Positions 35,327 to 43,544 of a stretch of DNA of 64,000 bases are shown here, piece by piece. The stretch's first letter is position 1. Every line of letters starts with the position of its first letter. The notes beneath the pieces were generated by a model that was given only the letters and a program-made list of their open reading frames with translations, was not told where the DNA came from and made no database searches. The position numbers and the translations under genes are program-made. Source of the DNA: Streptomyces gardneri (GTDB taxonomy: Bacteria > Actinomycetota > Actinomycetes > Streptomycetales > Streptomycetaceae); the NCBI RefSeq assembly GCF_006539185.1, contig NZ_BJMN01000005.1, positions 186,001 to 250,000 of the forward strand, in the 5' to 3' direction.

Positions 35327-35824
35327 GTGCCCGTCCGCCCCGCCACCGCCCGCGACGCCGACTTCTTCCGGCGCATCCTGTGGGAGGCGTACAACTGGAA
35401 CGGTGAGCATCGGTTCACCGCGGAGGAACTCGCGGCCGACCCGCACGCCGCGCGCTACGTCGACGGCTGGCCCCGCGGCGGCGACTTCGGGGTGGTGGCC
35501 GAGACCGATGCCGGCGAACCGATCGGCGCGGCCTGGGCGCGGTTCCTGCCCGAGGACCGGCCCGGGTACGGATTCGTCGCGGCGGACGTCCCCGAGCTGA
35601 CCCTCGGCGTGCTGTCCGCGCACCGCCGCCGAGGGCACGGCCGGACCCTCATGGAGGCGCTGATCAGGGCCGCCGCCGAGCAGCCCCGGCCGGTCGCCCG
35701 ACTCAGCCTGAGCGTCGAGGACGGCAACCCCGCCGCGTACCTCTACACCTCCCTGGGATTCGTCCGGGCCGGGCGTCAGGGCGGCTCGGACACGATGGTC
35801 CTTCGTGTCCCGTGCAGCGGCTGA
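35327..35824 (+). CDS. GNAT-family N-acetyltransferase
   Basis: A 165-residue protein. The acetyl-CoA site is visible as LGVLSAHRRRGHGRTLMEALI (R/Q-x-x-G-x-G/A), followed by LSVEDGNPAAYLYTSLGFVRAG. GTG start at 35327 after CCCGGAGA. It is monocistronic between the hydrolase and the convergent lanthipeptide exporter. The substrate cannot be deduced. Confidence 0.88.
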   Translation: MPVRPATARDADFFRRILWEAYNWNGEHRFTAEELAADPHAARYVDGWPRGGDFGVVAETDAGEPIGAAWARFLPEDRPGYGFVAADVPELTLGVLSAHRRRGHGRTLMEALIRAAAEQPRPVARLSLSVEDGNPAAYLYTSLGFVRAGRQGGSDTMVLRVPCSG

Positions 35825-35854
35825 CGGCTCCGGTCGGAGTTCCGGGGCGGTCGG

Positions 35855-36745
35855 TCACTCCGGGCGGCTGAAGCGGCGCGCGGCCCACAGCAGGGCGATG
35901 ACGCCGCTCGTCAGGAGCAGGGCCGCTTCGAGGAGCAGCGGGGGCTGCCAGCCGGCCCAGGCGATGCCGGAGGTGCCGTGCCGACCGGGTACGTGGTGGG
36001 CGACGCAGCGCCGGAGGATGTCCACCGCGTAGGCGAGCGGGTTGGCGTTGGCCAGAACGCCGGCCCAGCGGGGCAGGGCGTCCAGGGGGAAGAAGCCGCC
36101 GGAGAGGAACAGCAGCGGCATCATCACCACGCCGAGGAGGGTGTGGAACGTCTCCGCCCTGCGGAGCGTCACGGCCAGGGCGAGCGCCAGCGCGGTGATG
36201 GTGAACGACGCCAGGATCATCCCGCCCAGAAGCGTGGCCAGGAGGAGCGGGTCGTAGGGCAGTCCGACCGCACCGGCGAGGCCGAGCAGCACGGCCCCCT
36301 GGACCGTGGCGGTCAGGGTGCCGCCGGCGCACTTCCCCAGGAGGAGGGTCGAGCGGCCGACCGGAGCCATGAGGAGCTCGCGCAGGTAGCCGCTCTCCCG
36401 GTCGGTGATCAGACGGATGCCGACCATGACGGCCGGTGTCTGCACCGTCATCATCAGCGTGCCCGGGAAGAGGTACGTCCGGTAGTCGACGCCCAGGGAG
36501 GAGCGGGGGATGAGGGCGGCCAGTCCGCCCCCGAGGACGAGGAGATAGAGCACGGGGTGGAGCAGCATCAGCGCGGTGTGGACGCGCTGGCCGGCCAGGC
36601 GCAGCAGGTCACGGTGGACGAGGGCGTGGATCGCGCGGAGTTCCTGCCGCAGGGGGGCCGCCCGTCCGCCGCCGGAGGAGCCGGAGGTGTCGGTGGGGGC
36701 AGCGGCGTCCGGGGCGTCCGTCGCCCGCAGTGCGGATGTGGTCAT
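35855..36745 (-). CDS. ABC-2 type permease of lanthipeptide exporter (venH-like)
   Basis: A 296-residue protein with six predicted membrane helices and the ABC-2/DrrB-like pattern (FPGTLMMTVQTPAVMVGIRLITDRESGYLRELLMAPV, LFLSGGFFPLDALP). It starts within the ATPase stop codon (ATGA), giving tight translational coupling. As the last gene of the class IV lanthipeptide operon it should form the membrane channel for the peptide or confer self-protection. The order L-A-T-H matches my recollection of the venezuelin locus. Confidence 0.88.
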   Translation of the reverse strand: MTTSALRATDAPDAAAPTDTSGSSGGGRAAPLRQELRAIHALVHRDLLRLAGQRVHTALMLLHPVLYLLVLGGGLAALIPRSSLGVDYRTYLFPGTLMMTVQTPAVMVGIRLITDRESGYLRELLMAPVGRSTLLLGKCAGGTLTATVQGAVLLGLAGAVGLPYDPLLLATLLGGMILASFTITALALALAVTLRRAETFHTLLGVVMMPLLFLSGGFFPLDALPRWAGVLANANPLAYAVDILRRCVAHHVPGRHGTSGIAWAGWQPPLLLEAALLLTSGVIALLWAARRFSRPE

Positions 36746-37764
36746 CGGCCGCCGCCCGCTGCGCCGAGGCTGCGGCCGGTGTGGTGGAAGAAGACATCGT
36801 CGAGCGTGGGCCGGGAAGCGGAAGCGGTGCGGACGGCGATGCCCGCGCCCTCGAGTGCCGTGCAGAGGCGGGGAATCCAGGCACTCCCGTCCGGCACGCG
36901 CAGACTGATCCCGCCGGTGTCCACGGTGACGGCACAGTCGGGTGGCGCGAGGTCGCACACGACCTTCCGTGCCGTCGGGTCGTCACTCGTGCGCAGCACC
37001 ACCCGGTCGTCCCCGATCGCCGCCTTCAGCGCGAGGGGAGTTCCCTGTGCCACCAGACGGCCGCGGTCGATGATGCCGATGCGATCGCAGTTCTCCGCCT
37101 CCTCCAGGTAGTGGGTGGTGACGAAGAGCGTGCTGCCGTGCCGGTCGCGCAGCGCGCGCAGTTGTTCCCAGACCTCGGCGCGGGCGTGCGGGTCGAGCCC
37201 GGTCGTCGGCTCGTCCAGGAACAGGACCCGGGGCGAGTGCAGCAGGGCCCGGGCGATCTCCAGCCGCCGCCGCATGCCGCCCGACAGGGTGCGTACCTGC
37301 GAGCGCCGCCGGTCGGTCAGCCCGGCCGTCGAGAGCACCTCGGCGGTGCGCCGACGGGCGTGGCGACGGGACAGACCGTGGAGGCGCGCGTGGATGCGGA
37401 GGTTCTGTTCGGCCGTGAGGTCCGCGTCCAGCGTGCTGTGCTGGAAGAGCATGCCGACGTGGCGCCGCACCTGATGGGGCCGGGCGAGCACGTCCGCGCC
37501 CGCGACCGTGGCGTGACCGGCGGTGGGGCGGGCCAGGGCGCACAGCAGGGCGATCGTGGTGGACTTCCCCGCGCCGTTGGGGCCGAGGAAGGCGAAGGTC
37601 TCGCCCTGTGCCACGTCCAGGTCCAGGCCGCGTACGGCATGGGTGGTGGTGCCCCGCGGGCCCGGGTAGCTCTTGACCAGGCCGCGTGTGCTGACGGCGA
37701 GGACGGGCTCGGGAGCGTACGGCGTGGGGGTGAGTCGGCCGTCGTCGCCCGTGGATGGCTGCAT
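36742..37764 (-). CDS. ABC transporter ATP-binding protein of lanthipeptide exporter (venT-like)
   Basis: A 340-residue DrrA-type ATPase. Walker A GPNGAGKST (near residue 62), Q-loop FQHSTLD, signature LSGGMRRRLEIARAL, Walker B VLFLDEPTTGLD and H-loop VTTHYLEEAE are all intact. The C-terminal extension (240-340) is typical of drug/antibiotic exporters. ATG at 37764 after AGAGAGGACC. It lies 115 bases beyond the precursor gene, beyond a very strong palindrome. It has no peptidase domain, so leader removal must be done elsewhere. Confidence 0.92.
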   Translation of the reverse strand: MQPSTGDDGRLTPTPYAPEPVLAVSTRGLVKSYPGPRGTTTHAVRGLDLDVAQGETFAFLGPNGAGKSTTIALLCALARPTAGHATVAGADVLARPHQVRRHVGMLFQHSTLDADLTAEQNLRIHARLHGLSRRHARRRTAEVLSTAGLTDRRRSQVRTLSGGMRRRLEIARALLHSPRVLFLDEPTTGLDPHARAEVWEQLRALRDRHGSTLFVTTHYLEEAENCDRIGIIDRGRLVAQGTPLALKAAIGDDRVVLRTSDDPTARKVVCDLAPPDCAVTVDTGGISLRVPDGSAWIPRLCTALEGAGIAVRTASASRPTLDDVFFHHTGRSLGAAGGGR

Positions 37765-37828
37765 GTGGTCCGGTCCTCTCTTCGCGGCTCGGGGCGTGAC
37801 GCGCCTCGCGGCCCGCCGGGCCGTCGCT

Positions 37829-37864
37829 CCGGCCGGCGGCTGTCCCGGGACAGCCGCCGGCCGG
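37829..37864 (-). terminator. 36-base perfect palindrome after the precursor gene
   Basis: Two 18-base arms, left CCGGCCGGCGGCTGTCCC and its exact complement, with no spacer, 16 bases beyond the lanA stop. A second small hairpin lies at about 37809-37823. It is a likely partial terminator or RNA-stabilising end that raises precursor mRNA relative to exporter mRNA. Confidence 0.7.
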
Positions 37865-37879
37865 ACTGTGCCGACTGTC

Positions 37880-38035
37880 CTAGGCGCAGCTGATGCCGAT
37901 ACAGACGGTGTTGAGGAGGGTCAGCAGGCCGACGCACTCGCACGTCGCGCCGAACGCCACTCCGTCGACGCCGACGGGGTCGGTCTCCGGAAGGGCGTGG
38001 AGCCTGGCCAGCAGTTCGAGGTCGTTGTTCTCCAT
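37880..38035 (-). CDS. lanA: Class IV lanthipeptide precursor (venezuelin-type)
   Basis: A 51-residue peptide on the reverse strand with AAGGAG 6-8 bases before its ATG. The leader begins MENNDLELLARLHALPETDP and ends near VAFGA. The 21-residue core starts TCECVG and ends CIGISCA. It holds dehydratable Thr31, Thr39, Thr43 and Ser49 and ring partners Cys32, Cys34, Cys45 and Cys50, enough for four (methyl)lanthionine rings. The LELLARLHALPETDP leader helix is the recognition motif of LanL/LanKC enzymes. From memory the core is the same as, or very close to, venezuelin. Confidence 0.92.
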   Translation of the reverse strand: MENNDLELLARLHALPETDPVGVDGVAFGATCECVGLLTLLNTVCIGISCA

Positions 38036-38110
38036 GGGGTGCTCCTTCTTTCCTGAGGGGGTTTCCCCGAGGGTTTCCCTGTGGGACTTCCTGCGGGATT
38101 TTCTGTGGGT

Positions 38111-38133
38111 GAGCGGCGGATCATCCGCCGCTC
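38111..38133 (-). terminator. Hairpin at the lanL/lanA junction
   Basis: GAGCGGCGGAT and ATCCGCCGCTC flank a single C. The hairpin overlaps the lanL stop codon. It is followed on the transcript by degenerate GGGA/TTCC-like repeats (38049-38105) up to lanA. A possible attenuator or processing site. Confidence 0.5.
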
Positions 38134-40885
38134 AGCCCGGCACCTGAACCATCCAGTGCCGGGAGCCGGTGTGCCGGAGCCGTACGAGGAACGCCAGGAT
38201 TCCGGCGGATCCGTCGCTCCAGCCGGTGGAGACGTCCCCGTACTCGTTGGGGAAGACCACGTGGCCGTGCCGGTGGGCCCGCTCGCCGAGGACGAGACGG
38301 GACAGGTCGTCGGCCATCGCGCGGTAGACGGGGTCGCCCGTCGCGTCGGCCATGTCGAGGAGGAAGTCGCCGTTGCCCGCGAGGCCGTGGCACTGGGTGA
38401 GGGCGGCGCGGGAGGCGCGTTCCATGACGGCGCGCGTACTGCGGCGGGCGAGGTCGCCGAACCTGTCGTCGCCGGTCGCCTGCCACAGCCGGACGAGGAA
38501 GGTCCCGATACCCGCCGAGCCGTGGCACCAGTACGGGGCCGTGGGCACGTCCGAGGCCTGGGCGGGCCACTGGGCGGCCTCGCCGACGAGCACGGCCTCG
38601 GCCAGCAGGTGCTCGCCGGCCGCCACGGCCAGTTCCCTGTGCTCCGGGCGCCGTGAGACGTCCGAGGCGGCGAGGAGGAAGCAGCCGATGCCGGCCAGGC
38701 CATGGGCGAAGCCGAGGTAGCGCTTCCCGACCTCCGGGGAAGCGGCCTCAGGGGAACCGGCCTCCGTGGGATCGCTGTCCGGGAAAGCGGCTCCCTCCAG
38801 TACGGCTTCCTCAGGTACGGCTTCCGCCGGGACCGGCCAGCTCACCGCCGTCGCGTCGCGCTGTACGGCGGCGGTCAGCCGGTCGGCCGCGTCGACGGCC
38901 AGCTCGGCGAAGCGCGGATCACCGGTGCGGTGCCACAGGTGGAGGGCGCCGAGCCCGCTGCCCGCGGTGCCGTGGGTGATGTCGTGATGGGGCGTCACCT
39001 GCTGCGGAGCCAGCGCAAGGGCCAGTGCGTGGTCCGTGAGCCTGCGGTCCTCGACGGCACGCCCGGCCTCGTACAGGGCCCAGGCGGTGCCCCGGCCACC
39101 GAAGTGCAGGCCGGGGCGTGGCGCCGAGCGGAGATCCGTGCGGTCCGCGATCCAGCGGCCCGCCGTGGAGATCAGGCCCGGCAGGCGCGCGTCGCCGGTG
39201 AGTTCCCAGTACCGCGTCAGTACCGCCAGGACACCGGCCGCGCCCTGCTGCACGGTGCACGGGTCGCTCTCCCCGGCCGTGGTGGACACGGGCCACAGCC
39301 GCCGGTCGTCCGCCGGGGTCATCGAGTCGACGAGGTGGTCCACGAGCCCCTTCACCGGATCGTCGGGCTCGTCGTCCCGCGCCGCCCGGCGGACGGGACG
39401 GCTCCCCGGTCGCACCAGGTGAGCGCTGCGCAGTGCCTCGCGGGCCCGGGTGGGGTCCCACCGCTCGGAGGGGTCGTCCTTCATGAGCCCGAGGACCAAC
39501 TCGACCAGGCCGGACGGCAGTCCGAGCGGCCGGGTGCAGGAGGCCAGCCAGGCGGCGAGCCGCTCCTCCGGGGGCCTGGCGGCAGGCTCCTCGGGCAGCA
39601 GGTTGGGCACCTTGCCCGCCAGGACGAAGCACGCGGTGGCGCCGAGGCTGTAGTAGTCGGCCGTCGGACGGACGGGTGCGTCGGCCAGCCGCTCGGGGGC
39701 GCTGAAACCGGGCGTGCCGACCCGCGTCGGCGGCGCGGTCGTGTCGTCCAGGACGGCGAGCTCCAGGTCGATGAGGCGGAGCTCTCCGTCCGGGCGGACC
39801 ATGATGTTGCCGGGGGTGAAGTCCCGCAGGACGCAGCCGTGGGCGTGGGCCGCAGTGACCAGTTCCACCAGGCGTTCGACCTGTGCGAGGGCGTCGGCGC
39901 GGTAGCGCTCGGCTCCGGCGTCGCGGAAGTGCTCGGCCACCCAGGTGCGCAGGGTCACGCCCGGCACCTCGTCCTGGGCCAGGAACAGATGCCCGCCGTG
40001 CTCGAACAGCGCCAGCGGCTCCGGGGCCAGCCCCGTACCCCTGAGCTTCTCCAGCGTGCGGGCCTCGGCGCGCAGCCAGTCGCGGACGTCGCGTCCCGAG
40101 GCGTCGGCCTCCACGTGCGGCCGGGCCTCCTTGATCACCACGAGGGCGCCCGTGCCGACGTCGCTGCCCCGGTAGACGCCGCCCTTGTTCGTGTGGCGGA
40201 TCGCCTCCCGTACGGCGAAGCGACCGCCGAGCACCACCGGGCCGCCGGCCGTGCCCCCGGCGGCACGCGCGGGCTGGGGCGAGACCGGGACGGAGGCGGG
40301 GAACGGGGAGACCGCCCAGGAGGGCGGGGAGTACCGGCCGGTGCGCTTGTCCTCCACGGGATTGCCGTCGGGGTCCTCGATGAACCACACCAGCAGACCG
40401 TCGTCCGACAGCCGCCGCCGGCCGACGAAGGAGCCGTACCGGTAGTGCACCAGCGAGTGTGCGGCGTACGGCTGGTCGGAGAGGATCCGCGGACCCGCCA
40501 GCCCCGCAGTGGCCCGGTGCAGGTCCCGGGCGAGCCGCGCCGCGTCGGCGTCGGAGCGCGGGTAGACGGTGAGGAACTTGCCCGAGCTTCCCCTCGGCGT
40601 GGCACGGGAGTTGAGCGCGCTCACCTGCTCCAGCGACCGGGCGAACTTGAACGCCGACTCGTCCCGCAGCAGCACCTCCAGGGCCTTGTCGAGGACCGCC
40701 GCCGCGGAGGCGGCCGTCGCCGACAGGTGCAGCTTCCACCCCTGCTCGCGCCGCGCCCTGGTCCGGGGCGCGACACGGCACCACATCTCGTCCGAATCGG
40801 CCGTCCAGCGCGCCTCGGCGTCCATGGCGCGCAGGGCTCGACCGAGAAGGCCTTCCAGCTCAACTCCGGTAACGTCGCTCGTCAT
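38132..40885 (-). CDS. lanL: Class IV lanthipeptide synthetase LanL
   Basis: A 917-residue enzyme that dehydrates Ser/Thr of the precursor and closes thioether rings. An N-terminal phosphothreonine/serine-lyase region (1-200) is followed by a kinase-like domain (about 215-500) with the phosphate-loop segment NKGGVYRG, Lys252 in VIKEA, LRDFTPGNIM with Asp355, and LIDLE with Asp373. A LanC-like cyclase (515-917) keeps zinc ligands Cys787 (WCHGSAGIG) and Cys832-His833 (CHGLAGNG), which separates class IV from class III. The ATG at 40885 has GAGAGGGA upstream. The precursor gene follows 96 bases downstream. Confidence 0.95.
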   Translation of the reverse strand: MTSDVTGVELEGLLGRALRAMDAEARWTADSDEMWCRVAPRTRARREQGWKLHLSATAASAAAVLDKALEVLLRDESAFKFARSLEQVSALNSRATPRGSSGKFLTVYPRSDADAARLARDLHRATAGLAGPRILSDQPYAAHSLVHYRYGSFVGRRRLSDDGLLVWFIEDPDGNPVEDKRTGRYSPPSWAVSPFPASVPVSPQPARAAGGTAGGPVVLGGRFAVREAIRHTNKGGVYRGSDVGTGALVVIKEARPHVEADASGRDVRDWLRAEARTLEKLRGTGLAPEPLALFEHGGHLFLAQDEVPGVTLRTWVAEHFRDAGAERYRADALAQVERLVELVTAAHAHGCVLRDFTPGNIMVRPDGELRLIDLELAVLDDTTAPPTRVGTPGFSAPERLADAPVRPTADYYSLGATACFVLAGKVPNLLPEEPAARPPEERLAAWLASCTRPLGLPSGLVELVLGLMKDDPSERWDPTRAREALRSAHLVRPGSRPVRRAARDDEPDDPVKGLVDHLVDSMTPADDRRLWPVSTTAGESDPCTVQQGAAGVLAVLTRYWELTGDARLPGLISTAGRWIADRTDLRSAPRPGLHFGGRGTAWALYEAGRAVEDRRLTDHALALALAPQQVTPHHDITHGTAGSGLGALHLWHRTGDPRFAELAVDAADRLTAAVQRDATAVSWPVPAEAVPEEAVLEGAAFPDSDPTEAGSPEAASPEVGKRYLGFAHGLAGIGCFLLAASDVSRRPEHRELAVAAGEHLLAEAVLVGEAAQWPAQASDVPTAPYWCHGSAGIGTFLVRLWQATGDDRFGDLARRSTRAVMERASRAALTQCHGLAGNGDFLLDMADATGDPVYRAMADDLSRLVLGERAHRHGHVVFPNEYGDVSTGWSDGSAGILAFLVRLRHTGSRHWMVQVPG

Positions 40886-41100
40886 TGCCCGTCCCTCTCA
40901 ACGGTGAGTACCGCTGATCGGAACGTGCCCGAGGACATGAGCAGACCAACACGAGGCCCCCCGGATTCACTTGATCCGGCGAGCGCACGGCGCTGCGGCG
41001 GCCCTCAAGGGCACGCCCGGCGCGGACAGCGGCGCACGGCGCCGGTCCCGCCGCCCAGGACGTCCTCCCCGGCGAGGGGACCGGCTTTCCGCACCACGTC

Positions 41101-43398
41101 TCAGGACACCAGACCCTGACCCTCCAGCTCGGTCAGCCGCACCGTGCACAGGCCCCCGCGCTCCGCCTTCACCTCCGTCACCTTCAACTGCGTGCCCGGC
41201 GCCAGGAGATACTCCTCCTCGCCCGTGAACGCGGAGAACCGCCGGATCCCCACCGCACGCGCGGGCGTCACCTCGAACAGCGTCCGCCTGCCCCGGCTGC
41301 CGAGGAACGCCCGGGCCACGCTCAACTCGGACGTGCACGAGGACACGCCCCACCACGTCACCGTCCGCCCCAGCGGGTACTGGGACCGCAGGTCCAGCGC
41401 CACACCACGCCACAAGGGCTCCGTCCGCGCGGGCAGGCCCGCCACCGCCGAGAACAGCAGGCGCAGGTACGGCAGATACGGCACCAGCCGCTCCCGGTCC
41501 GGGGAGCGCAGCACGGCGTTGATCTCGCGGTAGAAGGCGGACTCGCACGTGTACAGGTACAGCGCCGAGATCGCGTCGGCGGACAGTCCCTCCCCGGACG
41601 GACCGCCCGCCGTCTTCGCCGCCTCGGCGACCTTGGCCTCCGCGAACCGGCTCGACCGCTCGATGTGCCGGTCCAGGTTCGCGAGGACCTGCGACACCGG
41701 CTCGACGGCCTTCCGGAAGTCCATGACCGGTGTGTCGAACACCCCGGTGATCGGCGGCAGGACGAGCCCCTCGTCCTTGACGCTCGTGAGTCGCTCCAGA
41801 TAGAGCTGGTGCAGCTCCATCGTCGACGCGATGAACGCGCCCATCCGCTCCGAGACACCGCCACCGCCGGCCGCCCCGCCCGCGCCTCCCGATTCCTGGT
41901 CCCAGCCCTTGCGCGGCAACCAGTCGACCGGCTCGGCACCCACCGCCGCCAGGGCGTCGTTCACCCGGGCGAAGTGGTCGCCCTCGCAGAAGAGGTCGCC
42001 CTGCGCCGCGGGGTTGGCGTGGTCCAGGTGCCGGACCTCGACCCCCGGGTACTTCTTCTCCAGCCGCTGGACGACCCGCTTCAGACTGCGGGCATGGGCA
42101 CCCCACCAGGCGAACACCACACCACGGTCCTCCTCCGGGGCGTTCTGCTTCGCCCGGAGGATCTCCTCGACGATCTGCTCGGCCACGGGCCGCCAGAACG
42201 CCGTGTGCCGGTCGGTCGGCACCGCCCCGTCCGCGCTCGCCGTGAGGGACGCGTTCAGCAGGAGCACACCCTGGGTGAGCATCGCCTGGAACCACTCCGG
42301 CGGCTGAACCGTGTCCTCCTTCTTCAGCAGGACCCGGATGTCGGCGATCGGCGTCTTCTTGGCGACGCCGTACTTCCACATCGCGGCCGCCTTGATGAGG
42401 CAGCGCATGCTGACCACCCGGCCGAACTGGCTGTCCTTCCAGTCGCCGAAGGTGTTGTCGAACATGGCGATGCCGGTCGCGCTCTCCGGCCGCGGATACG
42501 GGTTCTGCCCGAAGGCGACGACCTTCCACTTCTGCGGCGGATGCGGCTTCAGCGCCTGGAACGTCAACTCCCTTACCGGAACGACCTCCGGACTCCGCTT
42601 CGGACCGATGAAGCCGGTGGCTCCCGGCTGCGCCTCGATCACCGGCCCCAGCAACGGCAGCCACGGCTCCCCGCCGCCGGCGAACAGCTCGGTCAGCCCC
42701 AACGGGTCCCCGGCGGAGACACCCGCGGGCGCGGACACCGCCCCGTCCGCGACCGGAACGCTGATCCGCACCCGGTGCGCCGGTCCCGCACCCTCGATGT
42801 CGTCGAGCTGGCCGAGCACCGCCGCCCGCAACGCGTCGTAGTCCGCGAACCCGTGGTCGTGGAAGAGGGTGTAGCCCGTCCACATCAGATTGGCGCACAC
42901 CGTCGCGGGGACCCGTCCCGTCCGCGCGCCCATCCCGACGAGCGCGACGGACCTGATGCTGCCGGGCTTCGCCCGGTTCTGCAGGTGCACCGCCTGGAAG
43001 GCGGCCGCGCACGCCAGCGCCACGTTCATGGTGTCGCTGACGTTCTGCGAGGACTCCCGCATGGTCGGCGTCGAGATCAGATACCGCGGCACGGCCGCTC
43101 CGGACGGGACGCACACCGCGCTGCCCACCGGCAGACTCCCGCCGAAGCGCTCACGGATCGCCCGCTGCACCCGCACCTGGATCCCGGCACCCAGCCGCCG
43201 CTTCACGAGCGCGTCGACCCCGCCGTCCATCCGGCCGCGCGCATTGGTCGGGGACACCCAGGCGTCGACATCCACATCGAGGAGGGAGCCCTGCCGGATC
43301 TCGACCTCGGGCGTGTCCGCGAAAGCGGAGCGCCACGCCGCCACCACCTCGTCGTTGACATCGACCAGAACGACCTTCAACGCACGTTCGACACCCAC
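41101..43398 (-). CDS. Macrodomain / uracil-DNA-glycosylase-like / ADP-ribosyltransferase fusion
   Basis: A 765-residue protein of three parts. Residues about 8-185 form a macrodomain (VEIRQGSLLDVDVDAWVSPTN, ARGRMDGGVDALV, ALVGMGARTGRVP), a fold that binds or hydrolyses ADP-ribose. Residues about 280-495 resemble family-1 uracil-DNA glycosylase: GQNPYPRPESATGIA replaces the usual GQDPYHGPGQAHG (catalytic Asp now Asn299), GVLLLNASLT keeps Asn382, and DHANP keeps His460. Residues about 600-760 form an R-S-ExE mono-ADP-ribosyltransferase: LWRGV (Arg664), SSCTS (686-690), and FTGEEEYLLAPG (Glu727/Glu729). GTG start with GAGAGAGGTGG upstream. A terminator separates it from the NRPS gene. Confidence 0.85.
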   Translation of the reverse strand: MGVERALKVVLVDVNDEVVAAWRSAFADTPEVEIRQGSLLDVDVDAWVSPTNARGRMDGGVDALVKRRLGAGIQVRVQRAIRERFGGSLPVGSAVCVPSGAAVPRYLISTPTMRESSQNVSDTMNVALACAAAFQAVHLQNRAKPGSIRSVALVGMGARTGRVPATVCANLMWTGYTLFHDHGFADYDALRAAVLGQLDDIEGAGPAHRVRISVPVADGAVSAPAGVSAGDPLGLTELFAGGGEPWLPLLGPVIEAQPGATGFIGPKRSPEVVPVRELTFQALKPHPPQKWKVVAFGQNPYPRPESATGIAMFDNTFGDWKDSQFGRVVSMRCLIKAAAMWKYGVAKKTPIADIRVLLKKEDTVQPPEWFQAMLTQGVLLLNASLTASADGAVPTDRHTAFWRPVAEQIVEEILRAKQNAPEEDRGVVFAWWGAHARSLKRVVQRLEKKYPGVEVRHLDHANPAAQGDLFCEGDHFARVNDALAAVGAEPVDWLPRKGWDQESGGAGGAAGGGGVSERMGAFIASTMELHQLYLERLTSVKDEGLVLPPITGVFDTPVMDFRKAVEPVSQVLANLDRHIERSSRFAEAKVAEAAKTAGGPSGEGLSADAISALYLYTCESAFYREINAVLRSPDRERLVPYLPYLRLLFSAVAGLPARTEPLWRGVALDLRSQYPLGRTVTWWGVSSCTSELSVARAFLGSRGRRTLFEVTPARAVGIRRFSAFTGEEEYLLAPGTQLKVTEVKAERGGLCTVRLTELEGQGLVS

Positions 43399-43475
43399 GA
43401 ATCCACCTCTCTCGCACACGCTCTCGAACGTCTCCGAAGCTACAGCCGGCCACTGACAACGCCGCTGAACAGCGG

Positions 43476-43513
43476 CGAGGGGACCCGGCGCCACCGGACG
43501 CCGGATCCCCTCG
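43476..43513 (-). terminator. Terminator after the NRPS gene
   Basis: 15-base arms CGAGGGGACCCGGCG and CGCCGGATCCCCTCG (one mismatch) with an 8-base loop, 32 bases past the NRPS stop. It suggests the macrodomain fusion gene downstream has its own promoter within 43399-43475. Confidence 0.65.
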
Positions 43514-43544
43514 TTGCCTGCCTGTCCGCGTACTCCCCAGGGGC

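Noticed and set aside
37921..38703. A 260-codon minus-strand frame over the lanA-lanL junction
   Set aside because: Out of frame with both lanL and lanA. The 51-codon lanA frame has a ribosome site and a perfect leader/core layout.
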